A DNA stretch of 64,000 bases from positions 142,670,641 through 142,734,640 of the forward strand of contig NC_092861.1 in NCBI RefSeq assembly GCF_032062135.1, given 5' to 3'. The DNA comes from Pyxicephalus adspersus (Eukaryota; Chordata; Amphibia; Anura; Pyxicephalidae). The translations under genes were made by a program, and so were the position numbers. This document shows positions 25,833-36,395 of the stretch, piece after piece (positions within the stretch are counted from its first letter, which is position 1; each line of letters starts with the position of its first letter). The notes beneath the pieces were generated by a model that made no database searches, was not told the origin of the DNA, and was given only the letters and a program-made list of their open reading frames with translations.

Positions 25833-27546
25833 ACAGGACATTTGTAAGCACAATATCTGATTTATTGTCCTCATGACATTGTGTTTTTGCATATTTTCAC
25901 AATTGGCAGCTTTCCTTTTTATATACTGCAAATATTGTCAGTTTGCTGTCTACATATTTGAACCAATGACTGACTGTTGCCTGCACATGGAATATTGTGC
26001 ATTGGGGCATTTGGGGCTCATGCTTACAGTTGCCCAATTTTGCTGTGAAGTCATCACTATATATAATGTAGCCCAGTGAATATGTAAGGCTAGGTTTGGA
26101 GGTGATTGCAAGGTGTTTACCTCAATTTCACCTAGAACAGATGAAAAGGATAAGGCTATCAGTGATTGTGTTGCTGTAGAATTGCAGCTCTTTATTTGTG
26201 GTCCAGGCCCAGAGTTATCCTGGAAGGAATGGGTGGGCCAGGCTTTCCTCTCTTTTCCAAGCTTGAGATTGAGGACGGCTCTGGAGCACCTTGCTGATAG
26301 TAAAGGAAGCAAATCTTTTGAACTGCTGGGGTTGCAGCCTAAATCAAGGTGGCTCAGGTGGACGGGGTGCAGCCTTATGCTAGGAGAGCCCAGGAGCTCT
26401 CCCAAAGTTTAGGTCTGCAGGACCAATACCTCTGAAGAATACACTTTTCACTAGGCTTCAATATTCCCTAAATTTCATGATTACTACTAAGAATAATCTT
26501 GAAATTTAGATAACCAGGTTAGGGGAACAGTATCTTGAAAAAAAATCTGCTTTGGGTGTCAACTACACTTGGTGCACCACCAGATTCTGTGCAAGCAAAT
26601 AAAATCCTTGCAATTTGAAAATAATATGTTTGGGATTTTAGAGTTCCTCCTTAAACACATAGGCACTCACATACTTATATCCTGGTTCCCATTATCACTA
26701 AAATCTCATGAATAGTCCTATTCATTTCAAGTGTGTTCGTGATATGAATAACACTCTCGTTGAGAATCTCTAATCTGCGCTTGCAAAGTTTATAAAAATA
26801 GCGAAATAAAATTAGCAATGAAAGAGCTGAGCCATTGACACATACGTATGATCCATTAAAAGATATTCAATTAAAAAAAAAATGCAGGAGAGAGAGAAAA
26901 AAAAAAATCAGAGATAATTTAATTGTATGCTACATTGTCTCCAATTAATTATTATATGTCCCTTCATTATTCACAATTGGTCTCTTTATTATCTCCTCAT
27001 TGAAGCTTAGCTGTTGAATGAAAAAAACGTACTTTCCCATTACAAGGCTTGCTCCACTGCTGTGATCATGACATGTTTCCTTTTCTTTTAAGTGATGGTA
27101 CTTAAATTCTGGTAGTGAAAAAAAAAAAAAAGATACAGTATAACAATATAACAAAAACAAGATACAAGTGACTGGTAAGTAGCCTGTTCCCCTTTGTAGT
27201 GGTGAATCCGCGCTGACACAGTTTAACCCTATTGGCACGAACTGTTAATAACCGTAGGCTGATCCATCTGGAATAGACTGAGATAAGAGGTGTCCTGTGT
27301 TAATAAACAGGCTTCCTCTACACCTCAGCAGTGCTTTCCTTTTCTAAACAATCTTCCTTTAATGTTTCTGAACCATTTTTCCATTAAGTCAACCATACTG
27401 CCTTGGGGTGGGGGCGCAGGGGACGAGGGGGGCGGATAGTTGGATGCAGAGAACATTTCAAAATAAAGCAGGACACCTGCCTGAGAATAGAAATCAGCAC
27501 ACAATAATTGTATATAGCCATTGTTATTTATATGATATAATAATAA
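25833..27546. other. Intergenic stretch with candidate conserved element
   Basis: The part at 26745-26960 is unique, with ATAAAATTAGCAATG and TTCAATTAAA words, and may be conserved. The 25950-26412 frames on both strands overlap each other and have no family features. Confidence 0.28.
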
Positions 27547-27617
27547 AATATATATATATATAATCAAAACAACCTAATAAACTATATATAAATATATATA
27601 TGATACATGTATATATA
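27547..27617. repeat. (TA)n microsatellite
   Basis: Imperfect TA/ATATA run interrupted by 'atcaaaacaacctaataaac'. A family B MITE sits immediately after it. Confidence 0.85.
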
Positions 27618-27801
27618 CAATGGGCCTGATTTATTAAAGTTCCCCAGTGCTGGAGAGGATACACTTTCATCAAGGAAGCTGAGTGATCCAGCAAACCTGA
27701 AACGGATTTCTTCAAAGTCATTTGCTGTTTGCTGGATCACCCAGCTTCACTGATGAGTATCCTCTAAAACCTTGGGGAGCCTAAATTAATCAGGCCCAGT
27801 A
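27618..27801. mobile_element. Palindromic MITE (family B), best hairpin
   Basis: Left arm 'tgggcctgatttattaaagt' to 'gatccagcaaacctg'; right arm 'tttgctggatcacccagctt' to 'taattaatcaggcccagta'. The two arms pair over most of about 85 bases. No coding capacity. Confidence 0.8.
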
Positions 27802-27826
27802 TATCTACACCTCAACCTATATAAAA

Positions 27827-28110
27827 GAATGAGCCTCTGGCATTTTTGCGAAAATTTCCTAGAACTTCCGATGGGTCCGCAAAATTTCGGCGAACTGATT
27901 TCGCAGACCCATTGGATGTCCCGAAAAAACATTAACCTCTAGTGCCCGGGGATCGCACACAGGAGGCTGCCGAGGCTGCATTCATTGATCAGCACAGCCC
28001 GCGGGACTTTTTTTTTTTCTTTTGATCTCATTCGGCGAATTTGCATCGGCCATTCTCGCTTACAATTTCGGTAAGCGAGAACGGCCGAATTTGCTGCGAG
28101 ATCGAGTTAA
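27827..28110 (-). mobile_element. hAT-like foldback element (family C), internally deleted
   Basis: Reverse-orientation copy: 'aatgagcctctggcattttt', 'gaaaatttcctagaactt', 'acctctagtgcccggggatc', ending near 'taagcgagaacggccgaat'. The terminal repeat is damaged at the left. Confidence 0.65.
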
Positions 28111-28558
28111 AGTCAGAATATTGTGGCGAAGGACCCTTCCTTGCTCTCTGTGTGAGAATGATGGTCTCTCTGTAGAAGTCTGACCGGCCCTGCTGATTTA
28201 GAGCTGGGACTCTCCAATCAGTAGGTAGCATGAGCTTTGCTGATTGGATATCACTTAGCAGGGGGCGTGTCAGATCTCTGCAGAGAGACCACTTTGTACT
28301 CCTTTAGTATTTAATGCACCTGGAATGTATTTTGATGATTTAAAAAGTTTAATTTTTTTTTTTAAAGGTTAAGGTTAAACTTCTATTTATACTAAACTGC
28401 TGATAGGTCTGACAAGCGGACACCTAGACTGTAGTGCTGGAAGATGGTTGAATCTGCTTAGCTAACCAAGTATATGGTAAAGCATTTTTAGGCAGCTGAA
28501 CTGCAGTCAAGCTGCTGATAACACTGTTGAACAATGCCATGAAACTGCTGCTAGAGTG

Positions 28559-28760
28559 CATATTAATATTAATAATATTATTATTATTAATAATAATATT
28601 AATAATAATAATAAAACAATGGTATTTATATAGCACCAACATATTACACAGCGCTGTACATTACATAGGGGTTGCAAATGACAGACAGATACAGACAGTG
28701 ACACAGGAGGAGGAGAGGACACATGTAGAAAGAAAGTGTCTGCAAATACGTTACAAAAGA
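28559..28760 (-). mobile_element. L2-like 3' tail with (TAA)n
   Basis: TAA/ATT microsatellite, then 'tatttatatagcaccaacat', 'cagcgctgtacattacatag' and 'acagtgacacaggaggagga'. Confidence 0.8.
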
Positions 28761-29059
28761 TCAGCAGTGCTGTGATGCATCTCCTATAGTATCTCTATGA
28801 TCAGCCGATCAGGTTTGTCTTCTGAAAAATCTGACATGTGTGCAGGGGTCCCCCAGCACTGTTCATTAAGCCATTCTGAGAGATTGATGAACAAGTGACT
28901 GGGAATGACTGCTGTTCACTCCTATGAAGGGAACCACAGCAAGATACCGCTCACTCCTCCTCCCTTCCTTCTCCATAGAACAGAATGCTGCAAATTGTTC
29001 TCATTTGAAGATTTCCCCTTATCAATTTCTATGGACAACTTAAGCTACTTTGGTGACAT
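28761..29059. other. Short intergenic spacer, nothing recognised
   Basis: Unique-looking sequence between an L2 tail and a hAT-like element. Confidence 0.4.
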
Positions 29060-29500
29060 TGGGGGGAAGACTGGCCAGAGCGTGGACCACCAAAGAATTC
29101 TTTGTAAAAAAAAAGGTGCATGTGGGCCCATTTCCAAAAAAAGTGGGGGCACTGCGTTCCCACGCATGCCAGCCCCACTACATCCCTGGACCCCGGTCCG
29201 TCTTACAGGTGGGCCACAGCTCTGGACAGAGCATCCACCAGCGGGGTCAGGAGAAGGACGCCACTTGGGGGGGTGCACTGTCCAGAGCCGCGGACCATGT
29301 CTCCCGGAGACATTGGAGGCTCAGGGAGGCAAGCGGGTTGTGTCTCTGACCTGCGATGGGAAATTGAGCGGGTGCTGGCATCATGGCGTCACTCTGGGGG
29401 AAGTTTCTTCCCTTTTGGGTGACTCATGGCTCCCCACACATAGGCAGTCTGGAGTCCATGCATTTAGTGGTCTGCGACCTGCAAAAGGTTGAGGACCACT
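29060..29500 (+). mobile_element. hAT-like non-autonomous element (family D)
   Basis: GC-rich segment homologous to the reverse complement of 13438-13754; shared blocks include 'gccagagcgtggaccacca', 'gcggggtcaggagaaggac' and 'ggttgaggaccact'. The 195-codon frame across it is not a gene: the frame is not shared with the other copy. Confidence 0.65.
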
Positions 29501-30539
29501 TCTTCGATCTCCTGATGAAGCAAAGTGAGTTTCCGCGAAACACGTAGAGAAAAATATCATCTACAGATCTTGTTTGAAGTTTGGCAAGAATCAATCAAGT
29601 ATTTGAGATGGTGTTCTGTTTTTATTATTTTAATGTGATTAATAAAATGTAATTTTTATTGCTTGATTTTAAATGGGTTGGTAAAGTTTATTTTTTGTTT
29701 TTTTTTGCTGCTTTAAATTATTGTTTAGTGCTGTTTGTTATTGGAAGATACTCTTTTTATGACAGAGTAACATGTAAACAACAGCAAACATGTAAAAAAC
29801 AATTCCAGATTTCACTAATTCAAGCATGCGGATTTGTTCAATGTGCACAAAGAATCTTACAATTGTTGTTGCTATATATATATATATATATATATTGTTG
29901 CTAAATTTTATGAATCTGATATATCAGTATACAAATATTGAGGAAACCTTTGATTTCCCGAATTTGATCATCAACACCAAAAAAATTTGGTTTGGATGAA
30001 ACTCCCATAAGACAGGAGGCATTGAGGCGCAGCCGTGTGTACAGCCATCCCGTGAGGACAGTTTTGTTAACACTTGAAGGACACATTAAGGATTAGGATT
30101 TGAAGGCGGCGATGGAAAGCCATGCGGGAAGGAAATTGTAGTAAACATGTCTCTGTATCAGCTAGTCGTCTGCTAACAAGCTGTAAAGATTCTCAGTGAC
30201 AACTTGTCACATTAGTTTAGTGAAAGTGAAGTAGCACTTACCCCCTTTTCCTGTGTTTAATCTCTACAGCTCACAGACCTGTTACTGTGTTTAATAGGAT
30301 TAGTTTTGTTCAATTTCTATCCTTTTTTTCTGTTGATACAAGTCTATTTTCATCAATTCAAGACCCTTAGAATAAAAGTAAAAACCCTCCCGCTGTGTCA
30401 GCAGCCACCTCATTGAAGTCAAGACTAACAACACTGTTACAGGCGGTCTGGAGGTTCATTGAACTTAATTAGATCCATGACAATCCCTGCCTTGCATCTG
30501 TATTATGTAGAATTGAGAGGACTCATAGGTACAGGACCG
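29501..30539. other. Intergenic stretch with repeat motif and TA run
   Basis: Positions 29511-29545 carry 'cctgatgaagcaaagtgag' then 'gcgaaacacgtag', a motif I associate with frog dispersed repeats. A (TA)n run lies at about 29870-29896. No gene is seen. Confidence 0.35.
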
Positions 30540-30818
30540 AGTAAGTGTTTCTCAACCAGGGATCCTCCAGAGGTTGCTAGGGGTTTCTTCCAGAACCAGC
30601 AATTTGTGCCTCTCCGATCACTGACACCAATGATCTTTTTGGCTATCTGTAAGGGTGATATTGGTTCCCCTGGCCAGCTATGTCTTAGTCATTCTTCCAC
30701 CAACCACCAAGTTAAAGCATTGTTAGGTATGGATATTGATACAATTGTCAGGATTTCCCTCAGACTTGAATTTATTTCAAGGCTCCCCCCATATAAAAGA
30801 GGTTAAGAAAGGCTGGTA
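30540..30818 (+). mobile_element. hAT-Charlie-like repeat (family A)
   Basis: 'gtttctcaaccagggatcct', 'ttttggctatctgtaagggt', ending 'gaggttaagaaaggctgg'. Same layout as 24912. Confidence 0.7.
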
Positions 30819-30830
30819 TAGACAACAGCG

Positions 30831-30839
30831 TTATATATA

Positions 30840-30876
<37 letters not shown>
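30831..30876. repeat. (TA)n microsatellite
   Basis: About 45 bases of almost pure TA, 12 bases after a family A element. Confidence 0.9.
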
Positions 30877-30878
<2 letters not shown>

Positions 30879-33857
30879 CCCCCTGATTTATAGGTCTTGT
30901 ATGCGATAGCCAAAGGTAAAGAAGAGAGGTTGTAGCTATGGCCTTCTATCCTTCCTCAATCCAATTCCAGTTGGTCGAGGAATTCTTCTTTTTTTCTGGC
31001 ACAGAGAAACCAGTGGGGGGCCACCACCTTCTTCTTCCATCTTCTTCCTTCCTATATCATCTGATCGACCTGGGCAGGCACAAAAAAATTGAGTGCCATT
31101 TCTTCCTGAAATTGTAAAAAACGAAGTGCCAATTTCTCTGCACATGTGGGAATTTCTTTTTTACATTTCAGCAAAGCCCGTCTGCTCATGCCCAAGATCG
31201 GGCATGCACAGAAGGAGCGGCTCAAAGCCTCCTGGGATATGTGATGCAAGCATTCCAGGTGGCTTTGGGTTTCCCACTCTTTACTGCCACAGCTTCTACT
31301 AAAATAGAAGGTCCACTTACCAAATATAGACCTCCCTTTTCTCAAATCACTTACTGTTAGTAGGTGTAAAATTACCCAACTTTATCAATATTTTTACCCC
31401 TGAAGAACCCTGAAAAAATTTCAGGTGGTGAGAAACTCCTGCTTTAATCAGTCATTGGTAAATAGTATTGGCATTGATTTCCAGTGGGAAGAATGCCCTC
31501 ATTTATAAGTAGTTACCTATACAGACAACTAAAAGGGTCCTTGGTTTAAGCTGAGTGGTGTTGGCCCCAGAACTCTGAAGGCATCATTTTATGAGAGGTC
31601 CAGCCACCACATCTCAAGAAACCACTGGCAACTTCTGAAGGAGCTGTAGGATTCCATGAGACCCTGGCTAAGAATGGCTAAGTTTGAAATATAATTAACT
31701 TACCCTCATCTTCTGCCCATGGTGCCAAGTCGAGAATGACATTGCCTTCCAGGAAGATTCCTGATGAACATGGGACAGCTAAATCTTTTGAGAAGCTCTT
31801 GCAATGGACTGGTTTGTCTTCTTACAAGGTTTTAACTGCTCCACAATATCCAGGTTTTTTATTTCTTTGGAGAGACGTTGTGACACCTGTGGGTGATGTC
31901 ACACCCCTTGATGCAGAAGACGGGGGTAAGTACCACAGCAGCTACAAAAAAAGGGACAACAATGCTGTACCATCACATACAGGAATTACAGTCCCACAAG
32001 TAGTGAGGGTTATGATGTGCATGGGAGGAGATTGTGAAAAGTGGTTGACTCCTTATAGTAGTCAAGTTTTTTAACAAGTTTAAAGGTAAATTAAATGTAA
32101 AGAAAAAATGATCAGTGCAAATAGGATTGGATACTACAACATGGGAGGAACACAGAGGAGTTCCTGACCTTCCCATTATTATGAGGATGGCTCCTAGAAG
32201 GTTTATTGGTAATTTGACCTTTCCAGTGGTTAAAGGGGTAAAAGTCATCAACCACTGTGGTTAATCCAATGCCAATACAGTACTAATAGATGGGACAGGC
32301 AATCAGACTACATCAGGTTACCATTTGCGAACATTGAAAAAGTCAATTTAGCTGGTCAAAGGATGATATTGGAAATTTGACATTAGTATGGCCTTGCCTG
32401 ATCCAACATGTCATCCTTGGCCGTGGCTACATATATGTTTTGGCTATAGGCCTATAGTCAAGAAAAATCATCAGCTTGATTTCAGTGATTTTGCCTTTTT
32501 ATTAGGTTGGTAACAAGGTCTCTGTTTTAAGAACACCTATTTTTGTTTTTCAATGTACCAGGACTTTAGTTTTGAACTTACAGGCAGCAAAAGGCATCAC
32601 CATGCTGCGCGTGTCACTTTCGGAGGGTAAGCATGTCCCGTGTTATCGTTGATGTGTGTTTGTCTTACATTGAATCCTTCTAGAAGTATTTGAATGGTAA
32701 GCAAAAGACCCAAAGCTGACCCCCTGTGCCCCTCACCTCCGCCATGCATTATGTCATCCTGCTTGCACACAGTACCTGATGCAGCCTGTCAGCAGATCAG
32801 ACGCTGGAGAAGAAAGGGGAGATTTATCCAGGATGTGAATTGTCAACTCTCCTAAAATCAGCTGTGCCCTGTCTAAAGAGAGAATACGAGAGAAGCCTCC
32901 ATGGCTAAAACCTCTTTGTGACACAAAGTCTTTTCTCTAACTAGATGATGTCAAGTGTTTTATTCTCCGCAAGTTCTGTATGACCTCTCTAGATTTTGCA
33001 TCCTCACAAAAGTGATGTTGTAGCCGTGGCCGATGGCCAAAAATTCTCCTGCTGTATACCGGCAGCTGCAGAGGAACCACATCTCCTAGTCCTGTGGGTG
33101 CACAGATACCAAACTGTCCTGGATTTGGAGGGACAATCCTCATATGCCCACCTGATGTACAAATCTGCATACAATAAATGTATCTGAAGAATAAAAAGCT
33201 AATAAAGTACAGATTATCGTTCCTAAAATGTTGGGCCTGATTTAGTTTCCTTCTATATTTTCATGGTAATTCTTTGGAGCTCCCAACTGCCCCTTTTTAA
33301 AAGGTTTTTCCTCTTTTGGAACCCGGCCCCTCTGTCCATCACCCTTGGTGCATCTTTTTTAATTATTATTATACTGCACTATAATTTCAGAAATGTAATT
33401 TTGGCAAGATAATGGAAAGGAAGAGAAGGAGTGGAATAAAAGCATTTCAGAGTTTATTGGTGGGTGCAGACTTTCCTTGGGATCGAGAGATTTCACGCAG
33501 CTTCCAGCGGTAGGCACTTTGCCTTATTGTACAATACCGCTCACTGCGGCACCATTCGTTCTCTATGGGGCTGCCATGGGAAGAGTCTACTTCTAGTATC
33601 TTCCCTAGGGCAGCAAGTTCACTGACATTGGAATCAGTAATGACACTGCAACCCCCTGGCCATTGTGAACATATCTACCAATATGTCTGATCTATCCACA
33701 TCAGAAATCCAAAAACAATCCAGTTGTTGGTGATCAGTCAGCTGCTGATTTCCCTTCAGATCTGATCCTTTATCAGAACAAATTCAAATAAGAAGTGTAA
33801 AATTGGCCTGCGAGTACTATGGATTAAAAAACATACTGTCCACAAAGGGGTTATCCC
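30877..33857. other. Intergenic stretch with unassigned repeat-like segments
   Basis: 30900-31345 and 31380-31680 have the mixed composition of old dispersed repeats but no ends I can define. 31380-31440 keeps 'gaagaaccctgaaaaa' and 'gtgagaaactcctgc', hAT-end-like. No coding region is supported. Confidence 0.3.
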
Positions 33858-34095
33858 AATGGTTCTCAGCCAGGGTTCTCCAGAGGTTTCTAGGGGATCC
33901 TTAGGCAACGAGCAATTTGACCTCTAAGGTCAGTTAGCATTGGGGGCAATTAACTTTTTGGTAAGGGTGACATTTTTCCCACTGGCCACCATGCTAGAGT
34001 ACTGGGATTTGTGGATATAGGAATTTTAGAGAGGGTTTCCTGAAGACCTGACTTTTCTTCAAGCATTCCCCCAAGTTAAAATGGCCAAGGAGCAC
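33858..34095 (+). mobile_element. hAT-Charlie-like repeat (family A)
   Basis: 'atggttctcagccagggttc', 'cagaggtttctaggggatcc', 'gggtgacatttttcccactg' and a 'cccccaagttaaaatgg' end. Some internal deletion. Confidence 0.65.
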
Positions 34096-34363
34096 TGAGT
34101 TATCTAATTGTTTTTTGCCTAATAATCTTTTGTTGTCACAAGAACTGGAAGCTTTGGCAGAAGTTTGTCCTTTGCCTAAATACTTCTTTTGCCTAAAGGT
34201 TTTCCTATTTTTCATCCCAGAAAGTTGGGATTATGGCACTCCCTGGCTTTGTAGGAAAGGTCTCACACCCTTTATTGTATCAACACAAGGAGGAGAGTTG
34301 TCACCTTTAGGCTGCTCTGCTGACTTGGACTACAACCTTCCCCTCTACTTACATCTATTTTAG

Positions 34364-34705
34364 GTGGCAGGGTGGCTCAGTGGTTAGCACTCTGCCCTTT
34401 GCTGTGCTAGATCCCAGGTTTAAATCTCGGCCAGGACACTATCTGCATGGAGTTTGCAGGTTCTCCCCATGTTTGTGTAGGTTTCCTCCAGGTACTTTCA
34501 TTTCCCCCCACATTCCAAAAACATGCAGTTAAGTTGGTGAGCTTCCCCCTTATTGACTCTAGACTGTATATTGACATATGTCTATGATAGGGACATTAGA
34601 TTGGGAGCTCCTTTGCTGGACAGCTAGTGATATAACTATGGACTTTGTACTGCGCTGCATAATATGTCAGCACTACAAAAATACTTTGTAATAACAATAA
34701 TATAT
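34364..34705 (+). mobile_element. V-domain SINE with tRNA-like head and L2-type tail
   Basis: Head: 'ggtggctcagtggttagcac' (pol III A box) and 'ggtttaaatctcg' (B box) about 30 bases on. Middle: 'catggagtttgcaggttctc' and 'gtttcctccaggtactttca', the conserved central domain of vertebrate V-SINEs. Tail: 'tgtactgcgctgcataatat' then a TAA-like end, the same tail as the L2-like copies here, consistent with mobilisation by that LINE. No TSD was resolved. Confidence 0.85.
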
Positions 34706-34874
34706 GGTGTAGGTGTTCCGTAGTACTTGGAGATAGCTGGGAGCAATGTAACTGATAACAGTGCAGCAAAGACAGAGAACACAAAAAGTTACCAGCTTAC
34801 ATATGTTCTGGCCGGTTCAACCGGCATTTTTGTGCTCTTTTCAAACAGATTTAACATTTTAAAAGCTATGTATA

Positions 34875-34950
34875 GCAGGCTTTCTCATCCAGGGTTCCAA
34901 GGAACCTTTCCCCAGAGGTTCCTTGAGTTGTGGCTCTAAATCATTATGGC
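34875..34950 (+). mobile_element. Fragment of hAT-Charlie-like repeat (family A)
   Basis: 'tttctcatccagggttccaa' and 'cagaggttccttgagttgtg' match the family A start; the rest is absent. Confidence 0.5.
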
Positions 34951-35220
34951 TTTAACTTTGCCTACAAGGTGCAGAATACAAACTGCACCATCCATAGGTC
35001 ATGTGATCAACTGACCCCCCACCTCCATATATGGTCAGTTACAACTCTTTTTGCAGTTTATAATAAAGAAACTTTAATTTCCCAAAAATCTCACATAATA
35101 AAATGTTACTGATTGTTACATTCTAGCTTTCTTTTTTATTTTTTAACTAAATTGTATGCCCTGCAGACCTACATATGTTACAATGTATCAGAATGGGTGG
35201 GCTGCAAATAAATGCACAAT

Positions 35221-35238
35221 GCCCCCCCCCCCCCCCCA
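35221..35238. repeat. Poly-C run
   Basis: About 17 consecutive C bases; a G4-capable strand on the complement and a likely sequencing or length-variable site. Confidence 0.9.
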
Positions 35239-35296
35239 TTTATTTTTCATCAATGCAGCAATTGGAGTAAACGAAAACCACAGAACTTAGCCTTGT

Positions 35297-35581
35297 CTTT
35301 GCAGCCCTGTACATTAAATAGGGGTTGCAAATGACAGACAGATACAGACAGTGACACAGGAGAGGACCCTGTTCCGAAGAGCTTACAATCTAGGGGGTTG
35401 GGAAGTATCACACAATAGGAGGGAGATATGGAATAGTGGGAAGTAGTGAGGGTTTAAGAGACAGAAGAAGACGGGTAGGTGAGGTTGAAGCGTTGGGTTC
35501 TGAGGGCTATTTTAAATGAGCAGAAAGTAGGGGAAACCCGAATAGGATGAGGAACACCATTCCAGAGAGTTGGGGCAGCTC
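35297..35581 (-). mobile_element. Short L2-like 3' end, copy 1
   Basis: Minus-strand element from the tail ('tgtacattaaataggggttg', 'agagcttacaatctagg') to a 5' end at 'gagagttggggcagctct'. It stops at exactly the place where the 61460 copy starts. A second tail follows without a spacer. Confidence 0.75.
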
Positions 35582-36395
35582 TAAATAGGGGTTGCAAATG
35601 ACAGACAGATACAGACAGTGACACAGGAGGAGGAGAGGACCCTGCCCCGAAGAGCTTACAATCTAGTAGGTGGGGGAAGTATCACACAAAAATAGGGGGG
35701 TATGGAGTGGTGGGAAGAAGTGACAGTTTCAAAAGTCAGAAGAGGATGGGTAGGCAAGTTTTAAAAAATGGGTTTTGAGAAGGAATGAGCAAGTTTTTAA
35801 AACTCCATCCTGCGGCAAATTCAGCCGTTTTACTTTAGGTGAGAACAGCCGGTGTAAATTCGCCGTTTGAGGTCGAATTTTAAATTAAAAAAAAAATGTT
35901 CTCGCTGATTTTTACAACGGTGTGCGATCCGCGGCACTAGAGGTTACTTAGCCCTCAGAACCCAACGGTTACTTAACCTCTAGTGCCCCGGGGCTCGCAA
36001 ACAGGAGGATTCCCAGGGAATCCTGTGAATCATCCTGTGAATCCTCCTGTTATAATTTCCTCGATCTTCCGATAGTTTCGCGAAATTGGTTCGCCAAAAC
36101 TTTGCGGGACCATCAGAAGTTCAAGGAGGGCTCCTTTAAATGAGCAGAAAGTAGGAGCAAGCTGAATAGGACAAGAAAGACCATTCCAGAGAGTTGGGGC
36201 AGCTCTAGAAAAGTCTTGGAGCCGTGCGTGTGATGAGGTTATGAGTGAGGAAGTCATTAGTAGGTCATTGGAGGAGCAGAAAGAGCGGCTGGGGGAGTAT
36301 TTTTCTATCAGGTCAGAAATGTAAGTGGGACAAGAACTGTGGAAGGATTGGAAGGCAAAGCACAGAAGAATTAAAACATTAATGAAATATATTTA
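35582..36395 (-). mobile_element. L2-clade LINE 3' end, copy 2, interrupted
   Basis: Same tail again, then the RT C-terminal region. On the minus strand 36257-36030 reads 'FSRAAPTLWNGL' and 'LAPTFCSFKGAL', the pattern seen at the end of L2/CR1-type reverse transcriptases. It is interrupted by a family C element at 35781-36127 and resumes at 'cctttaaatgagcagaaagt'. Confidence 0.8.
35781..36127 (+). mobile_element. hAT-like foldback element (family C), nested in L2, right end lost
   Basis: Starts 'aggaatgagcaag' (terminal repeat) and carries 'cactagaggttacttag', 'acctctagtgccccgggg' and 'tcctgttataatttcctcg'. The right terminal repeat present at 11500-11521 is missing. Confidence 0.7.

Noticed and set aside
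25950..26412. Overlapping 151-codon (-) and 99-codon (+) frames
   Set aside because: Opposite-strand shadows with no family motif and no splice signals.
28905..29492. 195-codon frame on the + strand
   Set aside because: Covers a GC-rich hAT-like element; the frame is not kept in the homologous copy at 13438-13754.
34364..34440. Genuine tRNA gene
   Set aside because: Only the A- and B-box region is tRNA-like, the B box is mutated, and the V domain with LINE tail follows: a SINE head.
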